Assembly (NCBI RefSeq): GCF_011742165.1
Contig: NZ_JAAQTO010000015.1
Span: forward strand, 1 to 41,264
DNA from: Billgrantia bachuensis
GTDB lineage: Bacteria > Pseudomonadota > Gammaproteobacteria > Pseudomonadales > Halomonadaceae
Length of the DNA: 41,264 bases
Direction: 5' to 3'
This document shows, one piece after another, positions 23,683-36,010 of the stretch. Made by a program: the position numbers and the translations under genes. Under the pieces are notes generated by a model. That model did not search any database. It was not told the origin of the DNA and saw nothing but the letters and a program-made list of their open reading frames with translations. Positions within the stretch are counted from its first letter, which is position 1; the number at the start of each line of letters is the position of its first letter.

Positions 23683-25515
23683 TTAGAGAACGATCAGTGT
23701 GTCGCCGACGGTGACGCTGTCACCCTCGCCAACCTTGACGTCGGAGACGGTCCCGGCACTCGCCGACCGCACCTCGGTCTCCATCTTCATGGCCTCGAGG
23801 ATGATCACGACATCCCCCTCCTTGACCGTATCGCCGGGGCGCACGTTGACCTTGAAGATGTTGCCGGCCAGCGGCGCGGCGATCGTCGCTCCGGAGGAGG
23901 CCGGGGCGCTCTCGGCAGGCTGCGCAGCCGGCTGGCCCGGTTGCTCGGTCACGGCGCCGATCTCGCCGCCCTCGGCGACCTCGACCACGTACTGCTTGCC
24001 GTTGACCGTGACGGTGTAGGTCTCGGGACCGGCAGGTGCAGCAGCCTGGGACGCCGGCGCCTTGGCCTCGGCTTTCGCCGGCAGGCCGGCCGCGGCCGCC
24101 TCCTTGCCCGGCGCCTGGGGCGCCGGCTCGAAGGCATCGGGGTTGTCGCGGTTCTTGAGGAACTTCAGCCCGATCTGCGGAAACAGCGCATAGGTCAGCA
24201 CGTCATCGATCTCGCGCTCGCCTTCGGCCAGGCGGATGCCGTCGGCCTTGGCCTTCTCCTTGAGTTCGGCGGCCAGGCGCTCCATCTCGGGCTCGAGCAG
24301 GTCGGCGGGGCGGCAGGTAATCGGTTCGCCGCCCTCGAGCACACGGTTCTGCAATTCCTTGTTGAACGGTGCCGGCGCGGCGCCGTACTCGCCCTTGAGC
24401 AGCGCCTGGACCTCCTTGGAGATCGACTTGTAGCGTTCGCCCATCATCACGTTCATCACCGCCTGGGTGCCGACGATTTGCGACGTCGGCGTGACCAGCG
24501 GGATGAAGCCCAGGTCCTCGCGCACGCGCGGTATCTCGCTGAGCACGTCGTCGAGCTTGTCGCCGGCGCCCTGCTCCTTGAGCTGGCCCTCCATGTTGGT
24601 GAGCATGCCGCCCGGCACCTGGGCGATCAGGATGCGCGAGTCGATGCCCTTCAGCGAGCCCTCGAAGGCGGCGTACTTCTTGCGCACCTCGCGGAAATAC
24701 CCGGCGATGTCCTCGAGCAGTTCGAGGTCGAGATTGGTGTCGCGGTCGGTACCCTTGAGGATCGCCACGACCGATTCGGTGGGGCTATGGCCGTAGGTCA
24801 TCGACATCGAGGAGATGGCGGTATCGACATTGTCGATGCCGGCCTCCACCGCCTTGACGATAGTGGCGGTGGAGAGGCCGGTAGTGGCGTGGCAGTGAAG
24901 TTGAATCGGGATCGACAGCCGCTTCTTCAGCCGCGAGACCAGTTCATAGGCGTCGTAGGGCGCGAGCAGGCCGGCCATATCCTTGATCGCCAGCGAGTCG
25001 GCGCCCATGCCGGCGATGGTTTCGGCAAGTTCCACCCAGCTGTCGAGCGTGTGCACCGGGCTCACGGTATAGGAAATGGTGCCTTGGGCATGCCCGTCCA
25101 CGTCGCGCACGGCCTTGATGGCCCGCTCCAGGTTGCGCGGGTCGTTCATGGCGTCGAACACGCGGAACACGTCGACGCCATTGGTCTTGGCGCGCTCGAC
25201 GAAGCGGTCGACCACGTCGTCGGCATAATGACGGTAGCCGAGCAGGTTCTGGCCGCGCAGCAGCATCTGTTGGGGCGTGTTGGGCATGGCCTCCTTCAAC
25301 GCCCGTATCCGCTCCCACGGGTCTTCGCCGAGGTAGCGGATACAGGCGTCGAAGGTCGCGCCGCCCCAGGATTCCAGCGACCAGAAACCAACCCGGTCGA
25401 GCTTCTCGGCGATCGGCAGCATATCGTCGAGCCGCATGCGGGTGGCGAACAGCGACTGGTGGGCGTCGCGCAGTACGACGTCGGTGATGCCCAGCGGGCG
25501 CTTGGTCTCACTCAT
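23683..25515 (-). CDS. oadA: Oxaloacetate decarboxylase, alpha subunit (biotin carboxyltransferase)
   Basis: A 610-residue protein. The N-terminal carboxyltransferase barrel begins [12 protein letters not shown] (metal-ligand Asp17) and has QLHCHAT near residue 207 for the other metal ligands. An Ala/Pro-rich linker spans about 465-545, and a C-terminal biotinyl domain carries Lys577 in EAMKMET. It transfers the carboxyl group of oxaloacetate to biotin. The paired OadB and OadG show it is the decarboxylase rather than a pyruvate carboxylase subunit. Confidence 0.95.
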   Translation of the reverse strand: MSETKRPLGITDVVLRDAHQSLFATRMRLDDMLPIAEKLDRVGFWSLESWGGATFDACIRYLGEDPWERIRALKEAMPNTPQQMLLRGQNLLGYRHYADDVVDRFVERAKTNGVDVFRVFDAMNDPRNLERAIKAVRDVDGHAQGTISYTVSPVHTLDSWVELAETIAGMGADSLAIKDMAGLLAPYDAYELVSRLKKRLSIPIQLHCHATTGLSTATIVKAVEAGIDNVDTAISSMSMTYGHSPTESVVAILKGTDRDTNLDLELLEDIAGYFREVRKKYAAFEGSLKGIDSRILIAQVPGGMLTNMEGQLKEQGAGDKLDDVLSEIPRVREDLGFIPLVTPTSQIVGTQAVMNVMMGERYKSISKEVQALLKGEYGAAPAPFNKELQNRVLEGGEPITCRPADLLEPEMERLAAELKEKAKADGIRLAEGEREIDDVLTYALFPQIGLKFLKNRDNPDAFEPAPQAPGKEAAAAGLPAKAEAKAPASQAAAPAGPETYTVTVNGKQYVVEVAEGGEIGAVTEQPGQPAAQPAESAPASSGATIAAPLAGNIFKVNVRPGDTVKEGDVVIILEAMKMETEVRSASAGTVSDVKVGEGDSVTVGDTLIVL

Positions 25516-25571
25516 GAAGATGACCCCGTAGATGGCGTGTTGTGTAGTAGTATTATCCTTCGCGGCGCCGG

Positions 25572-25823
25572 TTAGCGGCGATGGCGACGGCGATAGCGAT
25601 GGACGGCGGCGCTGATGACGGCCGTGAGCTGAGCGTCATCCGCTTTGCCGGAGGAAGTCGATGTCGGCGCGGGGGCCGGAGGCACGGGAGATGGCGCGAA
25701 GCGGCAGACGATCCGCGACATCAGGGTCGTGATCAGCACGAGAATCGTAAGAAAAACAAAAACGAACCCCATACCGACCCCCATCAGGGCCAGGCCGTCG
25801 AGTAACAACTGCGTGTCCTGCAT
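25572..25823 (-). CDS. oadG: Oxaloacetate decarboxylase, gamma subunit
   Basis: An 83-residue single-pass membrane protein: a hydrophobic helix near residues 9-36 ([21 protein letters not shown]), then a Pro/Ala-rich stretch and a basic tail ending HRYRRRHRR. Length and layout are typical of OadG, which holds the complex together and binds Zn. The start at 25823 has a GGGAGGGG site; an upstream in-frame Met at 25874 has none. It is the first gene of oadGAB. Confidence 0.9.
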   Translation of the reverse strand: MQDTQLLLDGLALMGVGMGFVFVFLTILVLITTLMSRIVCRFAPSPVPPAPAPTSTSSGKADDAQLTAVISAAVHRYRRRHRR

Positions 25824-25937
25824 GCTCACCCCTCCCTCATCCTTCGCGACCTGCCTTCGAACTGACGCAAACATGTCGCCAAGCGGTAAATGTCGGCCAT
25901 ATAAACTGCCACACTCTGGATATATTGCAAGCGCATC

Positions 25938-26954
25938 ATGGTGGAAGACAAAGTTGTTGTTTTACTACAAGGACGGATTGGACTCGCCCCCATGGAGGGG
26001 GTAATCGATGCCCATACCCGCGACCTGCTGACTCGCCACCCCGGCTTCGACTGGACGGTGACGGAGTTCGTCCGCGTCGTCGATGCGCGCCTGCCGCCGC
26101 GCGTCTTCCTGCGCCACTGCCCCGAGCTCGGCCAGGACGTGACGACGCCCTCTGGCGTTCCGGTGGCGCTGCAACTGCTGGGCAGCGACCCGGCGACGCT
26201 GGCGGCCAATGCCGAGCAGGCGCTGCGTCTCGGCGCCCGCGAGATCGACCTCAATTTCGGCTGCCCGGCCAAGCTGGTCAACCGCCATGATGGTGGTGCT
26301 TCGCTGCTGCGCGACCCATGCCGCGTGCACGCCGCCGTGGCTGCCGTTTACGATGCCGTGGGCAACGAGGTGCCGGTCACGGCCAAGATTCGCCTGGGCT
26401 TCTCCCATCGACGCCTGGCGCTGGACTGCGCCAAGGCCGCGGAAGACGGTGGCGCTTCGCGACTGGTCGTGCACGCGCGCACCCGCGACGAGGGCTATCG
26501 TCCTCCGGCCCACTGGGAATGGATTGGCCGAATCCGCCGGCACCTGCGCATCCCGGTCGTTGCCAACGGCGACATCTGGAGCCTCGAGGACTACTGGAAG
26601 GCCCGCACGCTCTCCGGATGTCGCGACGTCATGCTCGGGCGCGGCGCTCTCGCCGACCCGTGGCTGGCACCGCGCATACGCCACTGGCTGGCGACCGGCG
26701 AGCAGCTTTCGGCAACGCCGTGGCAAGCACGCGCCGCCATCCTGGCTGACTTTGCTGCATTGCAGCGTACCACACTTCCCGACCGGGTTGTCACGTCGCT
26801 GATCAAGCAATGGCTGAATCACATGCGCCAGCGAGATGCCGAAGCGGCCAGGCGCTTCCAGGCACTAAAACGCATCAATGAGCTTGAAACACTGCTGGAC
26901 GGGCTTTGCTCCGAGCGGTCGGAATGCAAGCGCAGCTGCCTCGAGCCCGCCTGA
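25938..26954 (+). CDS. dusC: tRNA-dihydrouridine(16) synthase DusC
   Basis: A 338-residue FMN enzyme that reduces uridine 16 of tRNA. LAPMEGVIDAHTRDLL opens the barrel, EFVRVVD follows, and catalytic Cys109 lies in NFGCPAKLVNRHDGGA. ANGDIW and GRGAL bind FMN phosphate. Similarity to E. coli DusC runs to IKQWLNHMR near residue 295. The N-terminus is about 11 residues longer than in E. coli, and the ribosome site is weak. It diverges from oadG with 114 bp between the starts. Confidence 0.92.
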   Translation: MVEDKVVVLLQGRIGLAPMEGVIDAHTRDLLTRHPGFDWTVTEFVRVVDARLPPRVFLRHCPELGQDVTTPSGVPVALQLLGSDPATLAANAEQALRLGAREIDLNFGCPAKLVNRHDGGASLLRDPCRVHAAVAAVYDAVGNEVPVTAKIRLGFSHRRLALDCAKAAEDGGASRLVVHARTRDEGYRPPAHWEWIGRIRRHLRIPVVANGDIWSLEDYWKARTLSGCRDVMLGRGALADPWLAPRIRHWLATGEQLSATPWQARAAILADFAALQRTTLPDRVVTSLIKQWLNHMRQRDAEAARRFQALKRINELETLLDGLCSERSECKRSCLEPA

Positions 26955-27025
26955 GACCAACGACGCAGGCGAGCAGAGTGAGAAAGGCGGCGTGCAAGGC
27001 AAGATAGAGCAGGACAGGACAGACC

Positions 27026-27058
27026 AAAAAAAGGTGCCCATCGCGTCGCGAGGGCACC
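27026..27058 (-). terminator. Distal terminator of the tRNA transcript
   Basis: On the minus strand GGTGCCC and GGGCACC form a 7-bp stem (27033-27058) followed by seven T's. It is about 120 bp beyond the last tRNA-Arg gene. Confidence 0.75.
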
Positions 27059-27144
27059 CAAACGATCGCGCGACCGGCAACATCCATGCCGGCTCGGCTA
27101 GTCAATATGCAGCCCCAGCGAAAAGACGTGGAGCCAAAGCAGAA

Positions 27145-27171
27145 GACCCGCCCTCGAAACGAGGACGGGTC
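27145..27171 (-). terminator. Hairpin just after the last tRNA-Arg
   Basis: A 12-bp stem (GACCCGTCCTCG with its complement, one G-U pair) and a 3-nt loop lie 6 bp after the CCA end of the tRNA. Only TTCTGCTTT follows, so it may be a weak terminator or a processing hairpin. Confidence 0.5.
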
Positions 27172-27177
27172 GCAATC

Positions 27178-27254
27178 TGGCGCGCCCGGGAGGATTCGAA
27201 CCTCCGACCACCTGATTCGTAGTCAGGTACTCTATCCAGCTGAGCTACGGGCGC
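27178..27254 (-). tRNA. tRNA-Arg(ACG), copy 2
   Basis: A 77-nt cloverleaf with acceptor stem GCGCCCG/CGGGCGC, anticodon loop CTACGAA giving anticodon ACG, T-loop GGTTCGAATCC and encoded CCA. It is identical to the copy 179 bp away. The A34 is expected to be deaminated to inosine. Confidence 0.97.
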
Positions 27255-27356
27255 TGACGGCAAGAACGACGCTCTTGCTATTGCTGCCTTGCTTCGAATC
27301 GCATGACGAGAAACCACACATCCAAACTCGAATGCACATGTTCCTTTCGTCATTCT

Positions 27357-27433
27357 TGGCGCGCCCGGGAGGATTCGAACCTCCGACCACCTGATTCGTA
27401 GTCAGGTACTCTATCCAGCTGAGCTACGGGCGC
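27357..27433 (-). tRNA. tRNA-Arg(ACG), copy 1
   Basis: The same 77-nt tRNA with encoded CCA, 43 bp downstream of tRNA-Ser on the minus strand. The serV-argV-type order after csrA is the classical gammaproteobacterial arrangement. Confidence 0.97.
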
Positions 27434-27476
27434 ATTATCACGCTTCGAACACTTCACGCTTCGGCAACGTGTCGTA

Positions 27477-27569
27477 TGGCGGAGAGGGAGGGATTCGAAC
27501 CCTCGATGGGGCTATAAACCCCATACTCCCTTAGCAGGGGAGCGCCTTCAGCCACTCGGCCACCTCTCC
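27477..27569 (-). tRNA. tRNA-Ser(GCT)
   Basis: A 93-nt class II tRNA with acceptor GGAGAGG/CCTCTCC, anticodon GCT (CTCCC-CTGCTAA-GGGAG), a long variable arm and encoded CCA. It is the first gene of the tRNA cluster downstream of csrA. Confidence 0.97.
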
Positions 27570-27668
27570 CTCAACGACACGGCGCATATCCTATCGTTTT
27601 CGTGCCCCTTTGTCCAGCGTATTCAGCTATTTGTTCTCTACACCAAACGACAACAAGCGGGCACGAAC

Positions 27669-27869
27669 TCACGAAGAGGAGCTACTCCCCCCTTCTTCAT
27701 CGGACTTCTCACGCTGAATGCGCTGGTAGATCTCTTCACGATGTACGGCGACATCCTTGGGCGCATTGACGCCAATGCGGACCTGATTGCCCTTGACGCC
27801 AAGGACGGTCACGGTGATGTCATCACCAATCATCAGCGTTTCACCGACTCGGCGGGTCAGGATGAGCAT
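27669..27869 (-). CDS. csrA: Carbon storage regulator CsrA (RsmA)
   Basis: A 66-residue RNA-binding protein beginning [15 protein letters not shown] with the conserved strand [19 protein letters not shown] and the RNA-contacting Arg near residue 44. It binds GGA motifs in mRNA leaders and is held in check by CsrB/RsmZ-type RNAs; a candidate for such an RNA lies at 39376-39605. The Ser-rich tail (GGSSSSS) is a local variation. Its position next to tRNA-Ser and lysC matches Pseudomonas rsmA. Confidence 0.97.
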   Translation of the reverse strand: MLILTRRVGETLMIGDDITVTVLGVKGNQVRIGVNAPKDVAVHREEIYQRIQREKSDEEGGSSSSS

Positions 27870-28093
27870 GACTGATCTCCTTCTCAGACGACTAGCAACG
27901 GGATGCGCGTCGATCCCCGACGCTTAGTTGCATTATGTAACATTTAGACCACTGTGCACCACCACCAACCCCACCATGACACCATGACAGCGTTGAAGGG
28001 AAGCTAGGCCGCTCATCGTAGCGGACTTCCCCCAGCGTAGAACAGGCACCCGCTGCTAGTCGTTCATACTTTGTTAAGGTTCTTGTTGCTTCC

Positions 28094-29344
28094 CTATTCG
28101 CTTTCGATGTCGCTCTTGTCCAGACCGAAAGCGGTATGCAGGGCACGCACGGCGAGTTCCATCTGCTTTTCGTCGATCACCACGGAAATCTTGATTTCCG
28201 AAGTGGAGACCATGCGGATGTTGATGTTCTCGTCCGCCAGGACGCGGAACATCTTGGAGGCGACACCCGCATGTGAGCGCATGCCGACACCGACCAGCGA
28301 TACCTTGGCGATGTTGTCATCGCCATTGACCTCTCCACCACCCAGGTCGGGGATCACCTGCTCCTCGAGGATCTTCAAGGTCTTCTTGTAGTCGCCCTTG
28401 GCCACGGTGAAAGTGAAATCGGTGTAATCACCGGCCGGTGCCACGTTCTGCACGATCATGTCGACTTCGATGTTGGCATCGGCGATCGGTCCGAGAATAC
28501 GCGAGGCGACACCCGGTACGTCCGGCGTATTGAGCAGGGTCAGCTTGGCCTCGTTGGCAGTAAAGGCGATACCTGAGATCAGCGGTTCTTCCATGGAGTC
28601 CTCGTCTTGGTCGGATTCAGCAACGATCAGGGTGCCGGGGCCATCCTGAAAACTGGACAGCACACGCAGCGGGACATTGTACTTGCCGGCAAACTCCACC
28701 GAGCGGATCTGCAGCACCTTGGAGCCGAGGCTCGCCAGTTCCAGCATCTCCTCGACGGTAATGCTGTCGAGGCGCTGGGCCTTGGAACACACCCGAGGAT
28801 CGGTGGTATAGACCCCATCGACGTCGGTGTAGATCTGGCACTCGTCGGCGCCCAGCGCGGCGGCCAGCGCCACCCCGGTGGTATCGGAGCCGCCGCGGCC
28901 GAGGGTAGTAATGTTGCCCTCCTCGTCGACGCCCTGGAAACCGGCCACCACCACCACCTTGCCTTCGTCCAGGTCGTCGCGCATCTCGTCGGTCTCGATA
29001 CGCTGGATGCGCGCCTTGGTGTGGGCGCTATCGGTGAGGATGCCGACCTGGGAGCCGGTATAGGAGGTAGCCGGCACGCCGAGCTTGTGCAAGGCCAGCG
29101 CCAGCAGCGAGATGGTCACCTGCTCGCCGGTGGAAACCAGCATGTCCATCTCGCGCGGCGTGGGTTCGTCGTTGATTTCGTTGGCCATGCCGATCAGGCG
29201 GTTGGTCTCGCCGCTCATGGCGGAAACCACGACCACGACCTGATGGCCATCGTCACGGAAGCCCTTGACCTTCTCGGCTACGGCCTTGATGCGCTCCACG
29301 GAGCCCACCGAGGTGCCGCCGAATTTCTGTACGTATAGTGCCAT
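28094..29344 (-). CDS. lysC: Aspartate kinase
   Basis: A 416-residue enzyme that phosphorylates aspartate, the entry to Lys/Thr/Met (and ectoine) synthesis. KFGGTSVGS opens the kinase domain, [16 protein letters not shown] binds substrate, and two ACT domains span about 270-416 ([17 protein letters not shown] and [21 protein letters not shown]) for feedback control. The length fits monofunctional class II kinases. The GAGGGA site is about 10 nt upstream. Placement between alaS and csrA matches Pseudomonas. Confidence 0.96.
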   Translation of the reverse strand: MALYVQKFGGTSVGSVERIKAVAEKVKGFRDDGHQVVVVVSAMSGETNRLIGMANEINDEPTPREMDMLVSTGEQVTISLLALALHKLGVPATSYTGSQVGILTDSAHTKARIQRIETDEMRDDLDEGKVVVVAGFQGVDEEGNITTLGRGGSDTTGVALAAALGADECQIYTDVDGVYTTDPRVCSKAQRLDSITVEEMLELASLGSKVLQIRSVEFAGKYNVPLRVLSSFQDGPGTLIVAESDQDEDSMEEPLISGIAFTANEAKLTLLNTPDVPGVASRILGPIADANIEVDMIVQNVAPAGDYTDFTFTVAKGDYKKTLKILEEQVIPDLGGGEVNGDDNIAKVSLVGVGMRSHAGVASKMFRVLADENINIRMVSTSEIKISVVIDEKQMELAVRALHTAFGLDKSDIESE

Positions 29345-29409
29345 CTACGGTTTTCCCTCGCTTGTCGAGCGAAGCACGCTCGTATGAGTGAAAGTCGTCC
29401 AAAATCGAA

Positions 29410-29436
29410 GGGCCGGGACATTTCGGTCGCCGGCCC
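29410..29436 (-). terminator. Probable terminator of alaS
   Basis: A 7-bp stem GGGCCGG/CCGGCCC (29410-29436) with a 13-nt loop lies 9 bp after the alaS stop. On the minus strand it is followed by TTCGATTTTGG. Read-through to lysC is possible. Confidence 0.55.
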
Positions 29437-29445
29437 TGTATCGCC

Positions 29446-32055
<2,610 letters not shown>

Positions 32056-32229
32056 GGCATATCCGTGGCGATGAGCGTGGTCACCCGACGGGCAGGCGCG
32101 CTCGGCGTCGCTTCACATGGCCGAAATCGCACGCCTTGGCGTGTCAGGAGCGCCACCAAGGGCGTTCGCAAAGGGAGGCATTATAGCGCAGTTGTCAAGC
32201 GACTAAAGGGGAGGCGCTCAAGCTGGGAG

Positions 32230-32709
32230 TCATTCTTCAGCGCCGAGACGCTCCAGAGCATGGCGGATCTGCTCGAAATCGAAGCCGCGGGAGGCCAGGA
32301 AGCGCTCGCGGCGGGCGCGTTCGCGTGGGGAGTCACCGGGATGGGTGAAGCGCCGGGACAGTGCCTCGGCAGCCAGCTCGAACCAGTCGACCTCGCCTGC
32401 CTGCTCGGCCTCGGCCAGGGCCGTGGCGACCAGAGGGCGCTCGATACCGCGCCGCTCGAGCTCGACACGCACCTTGAGCGGCCCCTGGCCTCGCATCACG
32501 CGGGAACGCAGGAAACTCTCGGCGAAGCGCGCATCGGACTGCAGCCCTTCGGCTTCCAGCTCGTCGAGACAGGCACCGATCGCTTCCGGAGAATGAGCCC
32601 GGGCTGCCAGCCGCTGCGCCAGCTCGGCGCGGGAGTACTCGCGCCGGGCCAGCAGGCGGATGGCGTCGTCCCGTGGGGACGACGTCCGCGCTTCGGATTG
32701 GGCAGGCAT
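32230..32709 (-). CDS. recX: RecX regulatory protein
   Basis: A 159-residue helical protein with RecX repeats: AIRLLARREYSRAELAQRLAARA at the start, LQSDARFAESFLRSRVMRGQGPLKVRVELERRGI in the middle, and RERFLASRGFDFEQIRHAL at the end. RecX binds RecA filaments and limits their activity. It begins 3 bp after the recA stop and is co-transcribed. Confidence 0.95.
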   Translation of the reverse strand: MPAQSEARTSSPRDDAIRLLARREYSRAELAQRLAARAHSPEAIGACLDELEAEGLQSDARFAESFLRSRVMRGQGPLKVRVELERRGIERPLVATALAEAEQAGEVDWFELAAEALSRRFTHPGDSPRERARRERFLASRGFDFEQIRHALERLGAEE

Positions 32710-32712
32710 GGT

Positions 32713-33777
<1,065 letters not shown>

Positions 33778-33856
33778 GAGGCTCTCCTCGCAGAACTCGC
33801 AGACGCTTGCAGGTGCAAAATGGATGGCGGGCTGCCGACGGGGAGCTCGCCTGGAC

Positions 33857-33874
33857 ACTGTATGGTTGGACAGT
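33857..33874. promoter_or_regulatory. LexA (SOS) box of recA
   Basis: ACTGTATGGTTGGACAGT has the CTGT-N8-ACAG form of the gammaproteobacterial SOS box, 80 bp upstream of recA. Its one visible partner gene here is the LexA-type coding region at the left edge. Confidence 0.8.
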
Positions 33875-33922
33875 AGTATGACGAAAAATTCACCGCGCGA
33901 CTAGCCACTCGATGAATACGAT

Positions 33923-34090
33923 CTAGGAGCCTGTCGGATTTGACCGATCGTCGCGAGAGATTGGGATTTCGAGACAAGTTTATCGATCTGATGAGGCGAA
34001 TAGCCCGCTATTTAACGAATCAGATCGAATCAAATTGGCCGAAAGACCGGATCTCGTAGTAGATCAGCGTTAAGTCCGATAGGTTCCTAG
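33923..34090. repeat. Small transposase-free inverted-repeat element (MITE-like)
   Basis: A 168-bp AT-richer segment bounded by 19-bp imperfect terminal inverted repeats that match at 16 of 19 positions (CTAGGAGCCTGTCGGATTT against CTAGGAACCTATCGGACTT). Each repeat starts with CTAG, a possible target duplication. Internally CGATCTGAT and ATCAGATCG form a second inverted pair. It fills most of the 309-bp recA-pncC gap, and its right end provides the pncC stop codon. No coding capacity. Confidence 0.6.
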
Positions 34091-34599
34091 TCGGCCTCCA
34101 GGTGACGAATCAGCCCGACGATGGCCTCGCGCACCGCCCGCTCGCGCACTGCGCGGCGGTCGCCGGGAAACTGGAAGCGCTCGGCTTGTTGCCGTGTCTC
34201 GCCGCCCCAGGCCAGCCACACGGTGCCCACCGGTTTTTCCGGCGTACCGCCGTCGGGGCCGGCCACTCCGCTGATCGCCACACCAAGCTTGGCCCCGCTG
34301 TCGCGGCAGGCGCCCGCCACCATGGCCTCTACCACTGCCTGGCTGACGGCGCCATGCTGGGCGATCAGCGCCTCGGGCACGCCGAGCAGGCGCGCCTTGG
34401 CCGCGTTGGAGTAGGTCACATAGCCGGTCTCGAAGTAGTCCGAGCTACCGGCCACCGCGGTGATTGCACTGGCCACCCCGCCGCCGGTGCACGACTCGGC
34501 CGCGGTGATGCTGACCCCATGCTCGCGGCAGCGCCGCCCGAGCCGTTCGGCAAGCGTGGTGAGGTCGAGGTTGGCTAGGCTGGAGGCACTGTGAGACAT
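34087..34599 (-). CDS. pncC: Nicotinamide-nucleotide amidohydrolase (CinA C-terminal type)
   Basis: A 170-residue stand-alone CinA C-terminal domain that deamidates NMN to nicotinate mononucleotide. ITAAESCTGGGVASAITAVAGSSDYF carries the catalytic Ser, VTYSNAAKARLLGV the next block, and GVAISGVAGPDGGTPEKPVGTVW the third. The start at 34599 has AAGGAG eight nt upstream. The position upstream of recA matches E. coli ygaD. The stop codon overlaps the end of the repeat element at 33923-34090, so the element may have replaced the original 3' end. Confidence 0.93.
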   Translation of the reverse strand: MSHSASSLANLDLTTLAERLGRRCREHGVSITAAESCTGGGVASAITAVAGSSDYFETGYVTYSNAAKARLLGVPEALIAQHGAVSQAVVEAMVAGACRDSGAKLGVAISGVAGPDGGTPEKPVGTVWLAWGGETRQQAERFQFPGDRRAVRERAVREAIVGLIRHLEAD

Positions 34600-34732
34600 G
34601 GTAACGCTCCTTGGTTCGAGAGGATCGGCCAGGCGCCGCGCCACGTATCCTGCGACTGCCTGCCACCATAGCGCATCCTTGCCGCCGACATCAGGCTGCA
34701 CCGCCAACGACCGTGACCGAGCGCTGACGAGT

Positions 34733-35851
34733 TCAGCTGCGCGCAGTCTGTTGCTGAACTTGCTGGCCACCTACGCTGCGCTCCAGTGGAACCTCATCGA
34801 GGAACTCGATCGAGCGCACCGGCATGGCGAACTTGATGTCGCGCTGTTGGAACTCGGCCAGCAGCCCGAAATTTATCGCCTGCTGAATGTCCATGTAGAG
34901 GGTGAAATCCGAACTGAGCACATAGTAGACGATCTCGTATTTCAGCGCGTAATCGTCGAAGAATCGCAGGTGGGCACGATCGAAGCGTGTGTTCTCCACC
35001 GACTCGACGACCTGCCTGACCAGCTCCGGCACCTCGCGCACCTTTTCGAGCGAAGTGCGGAAAGAGAGCGATACGTTGAACACGACACGCCGCTCGTGCA
35101 TGCGATTGTAGTTGTGGATGGTCTGCTGCAGCAGCCGGGTATTGGAGATGAGGACCTGCTCGCCGCTCAGGCTGCGTATGCGGGTGGTCTTGAGCCCGAT
35201 GTACTCGATGGTGCCGGCGATATCGCCAAAGACGATGAAATGGCCGACCTTGAACGGCTTGTCGATGCCAATGGACGCCGAAGCGAACAGGTCACCGAGC
35301 AGTGCCTGTACCGCCAGTGCAATGGCAATGCCGCCAATCCCCAGGCTGGCCACGAAGGCGGTGATGTTGACTCCCAGGTTGGCCAGGACGGAGAGCAGGA
35401 CCACGGCCCAGAGCCCCGTACGAAACATCAGCGAGACCATGGTGACAGTCAGCTGATTGTCGCGTCCGGCTTCCGACTGGAGGGTGTTCTCCTTCCATAA
35501 GTTGAGGGCGGCATCGACCCACAGGCCGAACTGAAACGCCAGCACCAGGAACCACAGGTGGCTGACCCGCTGCTCCCATACGGTATCCAGCTCCACCACG
35601 AAGAGGGCGATCTGCAATGCCAGTACGGCCAACAGCAGCCGGCTGGTATGCCTGGCGACATGCGCGGCGTAGTGGCGCCAGTGCCCCCTGCCATGGGAAG
35701 ACCAGTCGACGATACGGCCGACGAGCAGGCGCAACCCCAACCGCAGAACGAGATAGCTGACAAAGGCAATGATCAGCAGCAGCGTCAGAGTCGCCAGCAT
35801 CGGCTGGTTCAGCCATGCCTGCCAGTCACGCCAGAATTCCGTTTCCAACAT
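34733..35851 (-). CDS. MscS-family mechanosensitive channel
   Basis: A 372-residue protein with four or five N-terminal membrane segments, then the pore helix and MscS core [22 protein letters not shown] near residue 160, the beta domain [31 protein letters not shown], and a cytosolic C-terminal domain. It releases solutes on osmotic downshock, which suits a halophile. An AGGAGGT site precedes the start. It is divergent from mutS with 159 bp between starts. Confidence 0.92.
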   Translation of the reverse strand: MLETEFWRDWQAWLNQPMLATLTLLLIIAFVSYLVLRLGLRLLVGRIVDWSSHGRGHWRHYAAHVARHTSRLLLAVLALQIALFVVELDTVWEQRVSHLWFLVLAFQFGLWVDAALNLWKENTLQSEAGRDNQLTVTMVSLMFRTGLWAVVLLSVLANLGVNITAFVASLGIGGIAIALAVQALLGDLFASASIGIDKPFKVGHFIVFGDIAGTIEYIGLKTTRIRSLSGEQVLISNTRLLQQTIHNYNRMHERRVVFNVSLSFRTSLEKVREVPELVRQVVESVENTRFDRAHLRFFDDYALKYEIVYYVLSSDFTLYMDIQQAINFGLLAEFQQRDIKFAMPVRSIEFLDEVPLERSVGGQQVQQQTARS

Positions 35852-36010
35852 GCTAATGAAACCTCCTGCTTACTCATGACGCCAGTCAGTATGGCCAATG
35901 GGACGCCGCCCCTTCTCGTGCGATTTGTTACGGCATGTCGACCACCGGCGGCCCGTGGTAACCTTGTCCCTCCCATTGCCCCACGCAACCGACGAGCCAG
36001 CCGAGAAAGC

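Noticed and set aside
23941..25575. 544-codon plus-strand open frame
   Set aside because: Antisense to oadA; low-complexity composition and no family motif.
27178..27433. Twin tRNA-Arg repeats as a mobile-element attachment site
   Set aside because: Both copies are complete tRNAs with CCA in the usual gammaproteobacterial cluster; no integrase gene or partial tRNA copy was seen.
33778..33858. 27-residue N-terminal extension of RecA
   Set aside because: The extension runs into the SOS box; the canonical start at 33777 aligns with the family.
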